This document shows positions 20,192 through 32,720 of a stretch of DNA of 64,000 bases, in pieces. The position numbers were made by a program, and so were the translations under genes. Source of the stretch: Sphagnum compactum (lineage: Eukaryota; Bryophyta; Sphagnopsida; Sphagnales); the NCBI GenBank assembly GCA_965153455.1, contig OZ234498.1:4030001-4094000 (forward strand). The letters run 5' to 3'. Every line of letters begins with the position of its first letter. The first letter of the stretch is position 1. The notes beneath the pieces are model-generated. The model saw only the letters and a program-made list of their open reading frames with translations. It was not told where the DNA came from and did not search any database.

Positions 20192-23100
20192 AAACTCATT
20201 TGAGGGTGGAACTATTATGTAGTTGTATTCTAACAAGTTAAGGTGGTTTAATAAAATGTAATGAAATTCACTAAAGAATTTAACGCATTGTGGCCATTTG
20301 GAGGATAACAAGACATTTTGAAAGAATAAAAAATCCCCATGATGAATTGTGAAAAAACATTGTGTTGATGTTTTATCAATGTTCATGCTTGATAGTTGAC
20401 CCCCCTTCGTTCCATTCCTCATAATATTTTCATACAATCTCCTAATTTAACATGCATAAGGTTGTTGAAAAGCTAATTTATAAGGAAATAATGTTACAAA
20501 ATCTTATAATTTTTTATTTCTGAAATCAAAAGTTATGCCTCAAAACTAAAGTTATTTTGACCAGATTTGAGGAAAAAAAGACAACTTCAACCCCCTCTAC
20601 TTTCGGCAAGTGTAGCTCGCTTGTTGTAGCTCCGATGATGCTGAAATTTTGAGACAACATTTTACACCTCCTAAATGAAAACTGTTTGAAATTTGAGATA
20701 AATCCAATGGTGGATCTAAAGGGAAAAATTATTTTAATAAAGAATCCAAAAGCTTGTTCATGGAAATCATTTTATGAACTCCACTACAACTACTTGTTAC
20801 ACACAACTTTTTTCCATGCTTTTTTTGTTGCATATATTTCCTTCCATGAATAACATTTCGTCACACATAATAACTAGTTTTCCTCTCACACACTCCTTCT
20901 CCTCCTCTTCCAAAGAAAACATAAAATAAAACTCCTTTGCCCCCAAGCTTCCCATGACCCCTCCTTGAGCTTATTCTCCTTGTCCAATGGAAGTTGTGTA
21001 AATCCTTCCCTCTAATCAATGGTCTCCTCATCCTTCATGAACTAATGAGAATCGAAAATGATTTGCCCTTTAATGAAGTTTAGGATGAAAATTCTTGTGC
21101 CCAATGAAACACTAAGAACGTTCCATCCTCTAATCAAATATGATGATAATCTTCATGATCAATGGAATTAGAGGACTCATCATTTTCCCTATCTTGGACA
21201 TCTTGATGGGGTTATTGAGCTCGATCATTGTGAATTTCGTTTGTTTGACTTTAACATCCTACTTCTTCATCTTAATTATTCCAAGTAACTAGCTATTAAG
21301 ATAATTTACCGGTAGTAATAAGTAAACATCCTTGAGCTCCCACTTGATTAAATCGACTCAATGGTAGTAGTAACATTTTTGTATACCATTTATTCTTTTA
21401 ATATCCTTTAATTATTCCTTATCGTATATTAATTAATTGTGTAATACATAGTAAATTGGAATTAAAATTTCCATTACAAGAATTTCCATGTACTTCTAGA
21501 TCCACCATCAAAATTAGGGTTTCACGAATCCATTGGAATTAAAATGTTCGAGCTTTCATGAAGTTTTGCCGTCATTGCCACACATCACGCGTACCCTAAT
21601 TTCTTAAATAACGGCATCGACCCCTTTCAAATGCAAGGACCAAATTATTCCGACTAACCTTTTAGTTTTTGTTGATGTAAGTGAAGATTCAGTCATGGTG
21701 GATGATGCTACTACGCCCTCAAATCCTCCAGTTGCGCCAATAGAAGAAGAACTTGAAAATGCATTGCTTAACGTGAATGTCTGCCAACGTCACACGAAAA
21801 AGAACCATTTAGAAAAGTGATGCGCACTCGAGTTGATCGTTCGACATGACATCGTTGATTGTTTCCTAACCCACATGCTTTAACAATTTACTTAGAATTT
21901 GTTCCTGTTCATGGAGCTGCACCAGAAAGGTTTGAAAAGTGTTAGTGTGAAGATGATGATGTTCGTTTTCATTGTCGAACTTGGGTTCCAAGTGATGGCC
22001 ATTATCGTTGGCTACGAGGCCCAATCAACCCCCTTTCCATGGAGCATCGAGTTGAATACCTAGCTCGCACGATTCGTCACATTTTGAATTTTTTGCAGTT
22101 GTGATCTATCCCTTTTAAATCATTTACTAAGTTGTAATTCACTTGAGGCTACTTAGGTGGAAATGTTAGTATCTAAATTCAATCGCGATCCTATTTAGGA
22201 ACCTAATAGAAGTGAAGATTAAATAAGGATGTATTAGGATTACATCCTAAAAATCTTACAAGTACATCATTAGTGCCTGAAGATTATTCTACAATCTAAT
22301 TTAATATTGTCATGGCGAAATACTAATGTTAATTATGGGCTTGTATTCTCAATATATCAGTAAATTCATATCTAATTCTACATAATAAGAAAATTCTCTA
22401 TGTTTGGAAATATCCAAAGGCTAATTTAACTATTAATAATTACAACTTGGAAATTTATAAAGATTTAAATCATTATTACTAAGGAAAATTATGGAACTAA
22501 AACTTAACAACTTGCTGAATTGTAATCCATGGCTCACACCTGACATTGCAAATTTAGGGTTTTTGAACTACAATCCTTTGCTCTATGACTTTGTGCATTA
22601 TGCAAGATTATGTGCATTGTGCCATTTTATGGGTTTAAAGTTCCATCATATTTGCACTAGGTTTGTGTTCATCAACTAGCTTTTGGTCACATTGAATAAA
22701 TAAGGGGTGATGTAGAGGCATCATGTTCTTTAGATGCACACTATTAGGGAGTCACTAGTATTATGCTCTTGCCATGGATGAACATGTTACAATCTTGAGA
22801 ATTGATGAAAGGAACCACAAGCCATTTATTCTAATCACTAGTGGATAGTCTATAGTTGCAAAAGTTTGCAAATTCAAGTGGATCCACTTGATGGTTTGTG
22901 CACCATCTTCATCATCACCCCCGAGGTTGCAACATTTGATAGAACAAATTTAACAAAAATCAATGCATGGGTTTCTATAGTCAGTCTTATGTTGTTGCAT
23001 TTAATTTTATCTTAATTTTGTGTTGATAACAATTATTTGAAGAGGGGCAATGGCAACAACTAACTCCACCATCCACTTCTACAACCGTGACAATTTATCT

Positions 23101-24050
23101 ATTTGCTTCCTGATCTACGTTGTGTTGTTGAAGAATGTGTATTTCCTTTAGCTTGTTGTTTTGTGAATATTATACTGCTTTAAAACTATGAAATCATGGA
23201 CAAGTCAATGTTTGTAGGTGGTGGTGCATCATATTGTCTATTATTATTACTGAAATATCAATCCCAATTGGTTTTCATGCCTATATGATACTTGATTTTT
23301 TTCAAATTCATTGTTCTTGTTGAGTAATAAGTATACATTATAGATTGTAGATGTATTTGTGACTTCCTATTCAATTGACCTGACCTTTAACTGACATTGT
23401 TTTTGTTTATTGTAGTTTTACCCTTAGTGGGATTTGGTACAATAACATCAGGGGAGGGAGAAGGCAAAATTGGACAAAAGTCAATTCCTACTTCATTCCT
23501 AAAGTTTGTAGAATCCCATGTAGTTTTTTCTTTTTATTTAACCTACTTTATGTTGAATGTTCATGGTTTAGGTCATGCAAATCAAGCTTAATCAACTTTA
23601 ATAGAAAGGTGGCATGTAGTTCATGAGTTCATAGCCACCTTTCATCATGTGGTATAGTGCATGGAATTCATTGAGTTGGTATTTTTAACTCTTAGTAGTG
23701 GGTTTAGGAGTTTTTCAACGTTTTTTAGCAATGGAATCTATCACTTTTTCCTTGCTTATATATATTGTAGGGGTTATCTTTCAAGTTGGCTTTAATTGTA
23801 AGTGTGAAGAACATATTAATACTTGTGAGATTATTTTTCTAGTTTGTGAACCCATAGCTAGAGTTCTGCTAAGTTTTTAATTTGTAACCAACAGTGGTTT
23901 GGTCGTTCTATCATTGACTTAGGTTTGGATTTTTTTTAGTTCATCTTTTTGTGTTGTTCCCTTGCTTTTTCAATTGAGATGGTTTTCAAGGTGTGCGGTT
24001 GTCCCTATGATATGTGCTTTTTACTAAAGCATTATTACATGTGATGCAAG
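20192..24050. other. AT-rich intergenic DNA
   Basis: No intact gene is seen. The only part with protein-like character is the degraded stretch at 21680-22102, listed separately. The rest has frequent stops in all frames and no recognisable domain. Confidence 0.55.
21680..22102 (+). pseudogene. Unidentified degraded coding fragment
   Basis: The reading is less AT-rich than its surroundings and protein-like, with scattered stops: VDDATTPSNPPVAPIEEELE, then EFVPVHGAAPERFEKC-stop-CEDDDVRFHCRTWVPSD, then GPINPLSMEHRVEYLARTI to a TGA at about 22102. I do not recognise the family. It could be an old retroelement or gene fragment. Confidence 0.35.
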
Positions 24051-24099
24051 CAAGGTTTGCAACTTCAGGAATATTATGGCAACTTTTATAAACATAATA

Positions 24100-24950
24100 C
24101 GAAAGCATGAAGATGCTAATTTGATGCTGGTCGTAAAGGTTGTGAGTAGTGGACTATGATCTTTACTAGGGTGACTTAGTTAAAACACTCGTTGTAAGTC
24201 TATTCTAATTTGATATTTGAGAAACAACTTGATGAACATATCAATGTTTTGGGATGATAATATTGACATTGAAGGTTTCATTTTTTCATATGTTCATGGC
24301 AAACGAGTGGCATTAGTTTTGTTGGGCCCAATATGTATGGAATGTTTCCAATGAAGGGAAAGTTATTGAATGTGCACGAAATAAGCCACAAGGAGATTAT
24401 GGAAAATGCTGAAATCAACAACGTCAATCACATTCTTGGGCTCTAACGTGGCAAACTTGACTATGATAGCACTGAAGAGCTTGTGCTATGGTCACCTCAT
24501 GATGATGACGAATTAGGTTTTACACTTTCACTAGCATAGTGTTGGTGCTTAATTATACCAACATCCTTATACATTGTATTTTACTTTGAACTTTTACATT
24601 ATGTTTTATTCATCCATTTAGTTATTTGCCATTCGGGTAGTTTGTTAGGATCATGATGGTTCAGTTAGTAAAGGGTTATTGATAATTTTGTCCACATATT
24701 TGGCCATCATTCTTCAAAATTCCTTCCTTCCTTGTGGAGTTCATCACTCCCATTGTGAAGGTATATCTTGTTTTGAATCCCAAAATATGGCTTTGAAGGT
24801 TGTAGATGATCATTGTCTATTGGTTGGTAGAATTATTTTTGGAATTTTAGACTTTGTTAACAAGATGGGATTTGGTCTATGCATGGAACTAGACAAAAGG
24901 GTGGACCATAAAGTACTATAAGATGCATGCTCATACTCACAACTACCGAT
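24100..24950 (+). pseudogene. TOP2: Decayed DNA topoisomerase II fragment
   Basis: Topoisomerase II passes one DNA duplex through another. Degraded pieces of its central (TOPRIM and following) region appear in order, across frames: DANDAG-like and GDLVKTLVVS near 24110-24200 (family: EGDSA...), then GPNMYGMFPMKGKLLNV, EISHKEIMENAEINN and HILGL at 24328-24443. Next come YGHLMMMT near 24487-24512, and, after a gap of about 120 bp resembling a retained intron, DHDGS with KGLLI (24650-24690), PSFLVEFITPIVKV (24721-24765) and GWTIKYYKM (24898-24925). Stops and frameshifts are frequent. Because an intron-like gap persists, this is more likely a decayed genomic duplicate than a processed copy. Confidence 0.8.
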
Positions 24951-27199
24951 ATAATATTTTATTGTGTTGATTTTGCAAAGGAGCGCATCAACTCATTGAG
25001 TGTGTTATTAGTGAAGAAATATTCCCTAAGGATGTCCAAAAACATTTATTAGTGAAGGATAATCACTAAGGATACCCAAAAACATTTATTAGATATGTTG
25101 TTTGAATTAATTACATATTGTTGGGGGATCACCTTATGTTATAGTCGTATTCTTAAGTAGTCATGAAGTCATAATTTTCTTCTTATAATCATGTAGATGA
25201 CTGAAAATTGTTATACTTATTGTTCATGGTCATATAGTTGTATTCATGACTAACCTTGTCCATGCCATTGCTAAAAAATGACTATACGCAAAACATAGTT
25301 GTTTAGTGTCCTAGTCATGAAAGTCATAATTTGGCATAATGTTTTTTCTATTGTTTCTTGGCAAGTTAGTTGGTACTTGCTAGAAGCCCCCAAAAAGTGA
25401 TATTAACACACATGTATAAATTTTTCAAGAAAATAATATAAAGTGATTTGATTGAAAATGCATTTGAATTGTCACTATATTTTAATACATTTGAACAACA
25501 ATGATTTTTTCAAGAAATCTTTTTAAAAAAAATATTTGTACATAAACCTATTTAAAATCATTGAAAAGGTTTTTTGGGAACATATGTATCTTATAATAAT
25601 ATAAAATTAAATATTATATATCCTCACCTTACATATATTGAATCAATAAATGATGTGTCATGTTAATTTATAATTTTCTAATTTATTTTATTAAAACATA
25701 ATATTATGTAAAACATTTTAAAACGTTATATAAATTATTAACATTATGTAGATTTCATTATTAATAATTTATACAAATATGTGTTGTTTAATATCATAAT
25801 TTTATTAATTTTTATTATGAATATATAATTTTCATCATTTTCTTAAAGGGTATTTTCATTCTATTCAATGTGATTCAATATAGATTATAGGATTTTTCTA
25901 TGGCCAAAAGTTTTTGATAAATTAATTGATAAATTAATTTCAACCTAACCCTAGAACTTGACCCATGTTCCCATTTTGCATTTTCATCTTCCATTTGCTT
26001 CGCACAAATAGTGGGGTGGAAGATGGAACAATTATTGATAGAAGAAAATTATTTGGCAAAAACATCCTAGAGTTTCGTAAATACTATAAAAATCAGTTCT
26101 ATATTTTTGGCTACCCATTATATGATGACTTGCCAAACGATACCATTTTGATGAATGTGGATTTCTTTTAAAATCCTTTGAACATAATTAATAGGATGAT
26201 ATATCATTACTTAATGTCAAAAAATTCAAGGAAGATATTAATCAAAATAAACCTTTGAGCAAGAGTCCCAACAAATTGTTTTGGGGTGAATTTTCACAAT
26301 GTGATTTGAATTTTTTTGAAACAAGTTAAATATTTTCATTTTAAAGTGTAAATTCAAGAAAAAATGGAGTGAGGTCTAAAGAAAATTTATATTAAATAAA
26401 TATCATCAAAATGCTAAATGAAATACATGAACAACAAGAAAGATTTATCTTAACTAAATATCATCAAAATGTTAAATGAACAACATGAATAACAAGATAG
26501 ATTTATATTAGTAAATCTTCCATCCATTTTGGGGGTTTTCTTTAGCTTGGAAACCTTATACAATTTTGTTCATTCACTTTTATGTGAAGTTGCTCCCTCT
26601 TAGCTTTTGACGATAGTTGTCTTTTGTCAATGAATGGACATAGATTGAATGATCACTTGGTTTAATGCCCTTTGCACTTTAATGGTTGCCATCTTCATTT
26701 CAAACTTTCATTGCGAGATAAAGGCCTATATGTACAATCATATTGAGTCTAATTCTAGGTAGGTTATTGCAAAACCCAACCCTTATGCATACTTGATGGT
26801 CATTAATCCATACCAAAAAAAATACTAATATCCTAGTGTGGTAGCCATTCAAACAAATTGATACCCAATTGGTCCCAAAATTTTGAGAATTCTTTTGATA
26901 CCCTATGTGTAAGTCAAATTTCAAAATTTTGCAATAATCACTTTGCCTAGTAGTGAAAAAAATCAATATCCCAAGAATGCTAGTTAATACTTGCTAAATT
27001 GAGCATAATTTAAAGCAAATTTTTTTTGGTTTGATTTGGGAATTGATCATAATTACAAGCTCACTAATGAAAGACATTCAAACAACAAGATAGATTTATG
27101 TTAAGCAAGTGTTGTGGTAATGGTCTATTGTTTGGGGTTCCATGAAACAAGTGACAACATTCAATGGCATCTAAATGTCATTATTTCCCATGTTCCCAA
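24951..27199. other. AT-rich intergenic DNA
   Basis: Very AT-rich, with no recognisable gene. Short direct repeats occur (for example two near-identical blocks ATTTATATTA...AAATATCATCAAAATG around 26385-26475). Confidence 0.6.
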
Positions 27200-27690
27200 T
27201 ATATACTTTTGCAACTTGTTAGGGTTTGATAGGGTTTAAGGTTTAGGGGCTTTAGGAAATGCCTTTTGTTCAAGGAGTGGTACCAACTATATGTTATTGT
27301 GCCCCAATTCCCATATTTACCTTATGTAACTACAACTTTCTTTGTTATGGGCTAGGGTTTGATAGGGTCTAAGGTTTGGGGCTTTATGAAATGGGTTTGT
27401 TCCATAATTTTTACCAACTAAATGTCACCACTCCCCATGTTCCCCATCAATCCTTTTATGTATGTGCAATTTTCTTTGTTATGGGTTAGGGCTTGATAAG
27501 GTTTAGGGTTTTGGGGCTTTATGAAATACATTACTTCAAGAATTTATATTGGAATTGGATGTCATTGCTCCCCACATTTTCACATTTACTTTTATGCATT
27601 TATATTTTTCTTTGTTATGGAGTAGGTGATAGGGCTTAAGGTTTAGTGTTCAAGGTTTAAGGTTTCATGAAATGAGCATGTTCAACTTAT
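27200..27690. repeat. Degenerate tandem repeat, about 135-bp period
   Basis: The block TTTCTTTGTTATGG-GxTAGGGxTTGATAGGGTxTAAGGTTT...GGGGCTTTATGAAAT recurs at about 27337, 27471 and 27607, with a partial earlier copy near 27215. Period is 134-136 bp. Units contain TTTAGGG-like strings but not consecutively. Confidence 0.8.
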
Positions 27691-28660
27691 TTGATGGTCA
27701 ATAACATACATTTTCTTACCTTTTGCATTTGTTTTTTCTGGTGCAAAGTATCCACAAATTATCACCATTTTCAATATATATTTCCATTTATACAAAGGGT
27801 GTGCGCCATGGGGAGGGGGCGTGTGTTTTCTTCCAATCCATATGTAGCACTACTACCCTACCCAAACCCTTATGTGCAATCGACAAAATGCACAACTTAA
27901 AGTAAATATTTACATGGTTTACAAAAATAAACTAATGCCCATTGCCTATGGATGAAGAAGGCTATATAATACATCTAATCAAAATTGAATAATCATGGGT
28001 TGTTTGAAGGCTTTGATGAGTTAGATTTAATAAAGTAGCATTATATATGTGATATAGTGTGCCTTGAATGTATCAATCAATTGTGCCACCCCCCAAATTT
28101 TTGTTTTTATTTTTCGAATTTATGTGGTCATCTTTGATAGCTTCATCACTGAAAAAATTAATTCAAACGTTAGACAATACCAAAATAGATTAATTGTTGT
28201 CTACTATTGTACATGTGTATTTGGGCAAAATATATTGCAATAGTTGAACATAAGGCAAATAGTGTATGGGATACAATAAGGGACGCTATTAGTAGCTTGT
28301 TGGGAATCCATTTGGAACTTGGGGAACATGTTAGAAAATCAAACGCTTGAAAAATAGTCAATAGAAAAACATCAATTTAAAAAATTATTTTGCTATAACT
28401 CAAAAATGGATGCCTTGATTTCAGGAACAAATTTAAGTTTTCTATTAATTTCAAGAGATTTTGTAGTTGGTATTAGATTCTCTCGCAATTTTCGAATATG
28501 TAGAAAATATTAAGTAGTAAATGATGTAAACATTAACATAATATATTGATTGTTGTGTATCATATGTGTCGTGACCCATATGCTTATGTTTTGTGTATCA
28601 TATGCATTGTTACTCATATGCTTTGTGAACCATGTAATTGTCATTTGTGACCAATATGTG
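27691..28660. other. AT-rich intergenic DNA
   Basis: I see no gene. Short frames have no family features. Confidence 0.55.
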
Positions 28661-28669
28661 TTTATTTTA

Positions 28670-29180
28670 CCCACATTTGCAATATCTGCATATAAGCATT
28701 AAAAATAGTGATTGGATTTTTGCAACAAAGCAATGTACCCACACGTGTCCCAAAAGAACAACATCACAACATTTGCCAAATTTTGCAATACCCACATATA
28801 GGTTTACAAAAGAGGGACTTGTTTTTTGTGAAGTAAATGCAATACCTACATATAGGTTCATAAAAAGAGGATTGGTTTTTTGTGAAGAACATGCAACACC
28901 TGCATTTAGGTCAATAGTCATATATTGACTTACATGTTTCTTGCACTTGATATATATTTCGTATTTAAGTATTACATTATGGTATTGGGTCTTGATCTAG
29001 TCAATCTTCAAAGAACATTGACCAAATTATGCAATACCCACATAAATGTCTACGAGATAAGGATTGGTTTTAGGATATAGGTTGCAATACCCAAATAGGG
29101 CACCCTAAGTATGCACTGGTCTTTTGTGGTTTAGGTTATGATACATGCATAGGATCCATAAAGTGCCCTCTCATTTTTTG
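28670..29180. repeat. Degenerate minisatellite, about 54-bp period
   Basis: Units start GCAATACC(C/T)ACATATAGGTT and contain GGATTGGTTTTTTGTGAAG. Starts lie at 28785, 28839 and 28893 (exactly 54 bp apart), with more diverged units at about 29031, 29083 and 29138. Confidence 0.85.
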
Positions 29181-29209
29181 GTCAGTTCGTGCAAATTGTG
29201 CACTCGAAA

Positions 29210-30390
29210 GTTTATGATTGTTGATATATAACTTGGAAATCTATGAATTTGCAAAGTCAAACAATTTTCTCTTGCAATTTGAGATTTTACAATTTTGTAA
29301 TTTTGTAATTTTTAACATGCACAAATTACCAAGTTACAAAATTATTTGTATGTAGATTTTCACATTTGAAAATTTGCAAATTTACAAATGTGCACTTGCG
29401 AATTTCAATTTTGCAATTTGTACATGTGTAATATTGTCATGTTGTAAATTTCTAAATTTTTAATTAGAAATAATAATTTTAAATTGTAATATTGTAATTT
29501 GTGAATTGGTGAATTTGTAATTTGTGACTTGTGATTTATTTTATTTTATTTTGTAACTTGCAATTTGTAATTTAGTGCATTACTTGCATGTGCTTTATTA
29601 CTTGTAAACTTGGAAATATTGTTATTTGTAGGTTGTAATTTTTCATTTTTCATTTGTAATTTTGTAATTTCTAACTTGTAAACCTTGCAAATTGGAAATT
29701 TATATGTTTATAATTTTATAATTTTGTAGTACATGCAAGTATGAAAATGTGCAAATCTAGCATGTGCAAACTTGTAAAGAAGCAAAAATGCACTTGCAAT
29801 TTGTAACTTCGTAATTTTGGTGATTTTGGTGATTTGGTAATTTGCATGCAAGTGCAAACTTGTGAATTTGAAAATGCGCACTTGCAATTTGTGAAATTGT
29901 AAAATTTTAATTATAATTTATTATTATGGTAATTTTGTATATTTGCAAACACGTATTTGCAATTTTATTTTTTAATTTATAAATTTGAAATTTACAAATG
30001 CGCACTTGCAATTTGTTAAGTTGTAAATTTTTAATTATTAATTTTTAATTTCTAGATTTTGTAATTTTGTAAACTTGCAAACTTGTGAACTTGCAAATGC
30101 ACACTTGCAATTTGCAAGGTTGTAAAATTGTAATTATGAATTTGTAATTTTCTAGATTTTTTAATTTTGTAAATTTGCAAACTTGCAAATGTGCACTTGC
30201 AATTTGTTAAGTTTAAATTTTATAATTATTATTCTACAATTTTTAGATTTTGTAAATGTCTAAATTTGCAAACTTGCAAACTTGCAAATTTGCATGAATT
30301 TGCAAATGTGCACTTGCAATTTGTAATTATTAATTTATGATTTTTAGAGTTTTTAATTTTTTAAATTTGCAAACTTACAAACTTGGTCAT
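29210..30390. repeat. Highly degenerate low-complexity repeat field built on TTGCAAATTTGTAA-type words
   Basis: About 1.2 kb are composed almost wholly of permutations of AATTTGCAAACTTGCAAATGTGCACTTGCAATTTGTAA with variable spacers. The segment TGCACTTGCAATTTGT recurs at least eight times, roughly every 90-130 bp. There is no coding potential. Confidence 0.85.
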
Positions 30391-30394
30391 GAGT

Positions 30395-30520
30395 TGGTAT
30401 CCTAACTTGTAGGTAGGTGAGAATAGGGGTCTACACCTAGGTAAGTAGGTGGATAGGTAGCCTAAGTAGGTGAGTATGTAAGTTAGTGAGTATGTAGGCT
30501 AGGAGGTAGGAGGGTAGGCC
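30395..30520. repeat. (GTAGG/TAGGTGAG)n short-word repeat
   Basis: A G-rich tract of TAGGTAGG, GTGAGTATGTA and AGGAGGTAGG words lies directly after the TTGCAAA field. Confidence 0.8.
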
Positions 30521-31260
30521 ACTAATGCAAGCCCCGCACCCACCCCAAAATAAAACAGCCCAAAAGAACAAAGTTTGGGCAAAAAAAACTTTTTAAAAAA
30601 AATTGGGCAATCAATGGATTTTTTGGGGGGCAGTCGGAAAATTTTGGGCAGCCCGTAAAATAAAATAAATTGTCAAAGAAAGAAAACATCCCCCAATCCC
30701 CACAAACCCCCTTCCTCCCCAAGAAAATAAGGCGTGGAGAAATTTTTTGTTTGAAAATTATGAAAAAAAAGAATAGGTACCTACTGTAGTACCCCCCACT
30801 CCCTCCCCAAACAAAAAATTAGTGGAGAGCAAATGTTTTTTTTGTGAATTATGACAAAAAAAAACTGATTGCAATGCGAGGGCAAGTTCAATATTTCAGT
30901 GTTGAATAATTATTTCATTTTGAAGATTCCATGTTGAAAATAAAATATTCTAAAATATTCTCTATTTTTCCTTAGAATTTTTTTGTTCTTTGAATTTATA
31001 TTTTTGAGAATTCAAACAGTTGTCACAATATAATTAGTGTCAAAAGCTGCCAAGGTACTACGGTAGTACAAATGTCATATTCCACCTCACAGAATTGCTT
31101 TCAAAACTTCATTATGCTCCATATATTTTTGTTAAGAAATTTGGTACCTATTTGTATTATTGTATACCTAGATCCCAATAATGAGGTACCGCTTATCATT
31201 AACAACTTGTGTGGTTTCTTTTTTCTATAATACAAGAAATTTGACTTAACTCCAAAATAT
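30521..31260. other. Intergenic DNA
   Basis: No gene seen. A poly-G/poly-C pair (GGGGGG near 30623; CCCCCC near 30800) and A-runs are present. Confidence 0.55.
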
Positions 31261-32720
31261 CTATCTAGCTATGTTGTTTCCCTGTTTTTTTGCTCCAAAT
31301 TCAAGCAAACACACCCCCCCGCCCCTCCCCCAAAACCCCTTTGTTTCTTTTTCTGGAATGTGCAGGGGGGTCTGCATCCTGGGTTTTTCAAGCAAGCAAA
31401 GCAAGAGCAAGCAACCTATCGTCGTAGCAGAAACCGAGCAAGCAATCCGTCGTTGTTCGAGCAGCAAGCGAGCAATCTGTTGTTCAGCAAGCAAGCAAGC
31501 AATTCGTTGTTCGACAGACGAGCGAGCAAGCAATTAGTTGTTCAATATACGAGCAAGCGAGCAAGTGAGCGAGCAATCGATCCTTTTGGAAGGGGGCGGG
31601 GAAAGGGGGAGCGCAGGCAGGTAGGCAGGCAGGCGGAAAAGAAGAAGAAGGAGAAGGGAAGGGGGCGGGGGGACGGGGAATTTACCTATGTTGCGTCAAT
31701 CGTGCATTGTTTTGCAGGGAAAAAGAAAGAAAGAAATGGCAGCAAGGGAATGAGTGCAGCAATCAGCGAAGTGCCAAGAAGAAGGGGACGTAGAGATTGA
31801 AAGCTCCTTCAAGAAACGGTTATAAGGAGATACGGCAGCCGGCGCGGCAGGTCGGGAAATCCGTACCCCCACTTCAGGAAAAAAACGGCTTCAATCATGA
31901 GAGCCAGCAGCGCTTTCCGCCGTACTCTCTACTTACTAGTAGTGTGCGTGCTCTCGCGTGCGCTTCCGCCGCGTGGAGGAAGGATCCGCCGCTAAGCATC
32001 GGGTTGGAGCTTTGGATCACCAAGTGCTCCTCTTCCTCGCTAAGCAATAAGAACTGTGGGGGCATACTGCTGCAATAGTTACGTAGTAGTCGTAGCAAAA
32101 AGCTCACGATTGCTACTATTCTTTTGTTGCCAACTTGGTTGGAACTCTCTCTCTCTCTCTCATTATCTCTCTCGTTCAAAATGGGAAGTCTTCCTCTGCG
32201 GACAATGTTGCTCTCATTGCAGCTGCAAAGATGACCATAAAGTGTTATTCTCAATCTGTCATCGTCTGTCATCGTCGTCGTTGTGTGCATGATAAATAGT
32301 GACCGGGCTCGTGCTCTTCATATGATTACATATGTAGATTGAAATTTGCTGATGCTCGTTTCGGTTCTTTGGGGTAGTCTACTGTGAATTTCCCTTGCAA
32401 AAAAATCTAATTTGCGGAAGCAAGAAAGCAATTTGAAGATCTTAAGAAGAAGATTTTTGCCGTGAGCTCCCTCAGCGTACTTCCTTGCATTGATCACCGA
32501 CCGCATTTGTGTTGTTGTTTCTTGGGGTTAAAGAATTTTCCTCGCTCTCCCGCAAAAACCCTTTCCCCCTCTCCTGCCATCCCCGCCGAAGAACCAGGCG
32601 ACTGGGAATTGCTGTAACCTTGAGGAAGAGATCATCTGTTGGGGTTTTGGATTTCCGTTGTGGGAGAAAAGAAAAGACTTGAAGCGTGGAGTTCAGATTT
32701 TGCGCAAAATTGTGCACGCA
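31261..32720 (+). promoter_or_regulatory. Probable promoter / 5' leader region of the cysteine-rich protein gene
   Basis: Base composition shifts to G+C-rich here, with AGCAAGCAA/CGAGCAAG repeats (31380-31575), a GGCAGG/AAGAAG purine tract (31590-31680) and a CT microsatellite (32148-32164). Such compositionally distinct leaders precede other genes in this window (44.0-44.5 kb and 55.4-55.6 kb). Open frames across it are repeat-driven. I cannot place the transcription start. Confidence 0.4.

Noticed and set aside
27200-27690. Interstitial telomere sequence
   Set aside because: TTTAGGG-like strings occur once or twice per 135-bp unit and never in consecutive copies.
28638-28928. 96-residue frame
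   Set aside because: Produced by the 54-bp minisatellite, whose period is a multiple of three.
28670-29180. Possible CRISPR-like array
   Set aside because: The units are adjacent degenerate tandem repeats without unique spacers, in a eukaryotic genome.
31271-31800. Plus-strand frames of 88 and 146 residues
   Set aside because: Composed of AGCAAGCAA and purine repeats, with no domain. Treated as leader or promoter DNA.
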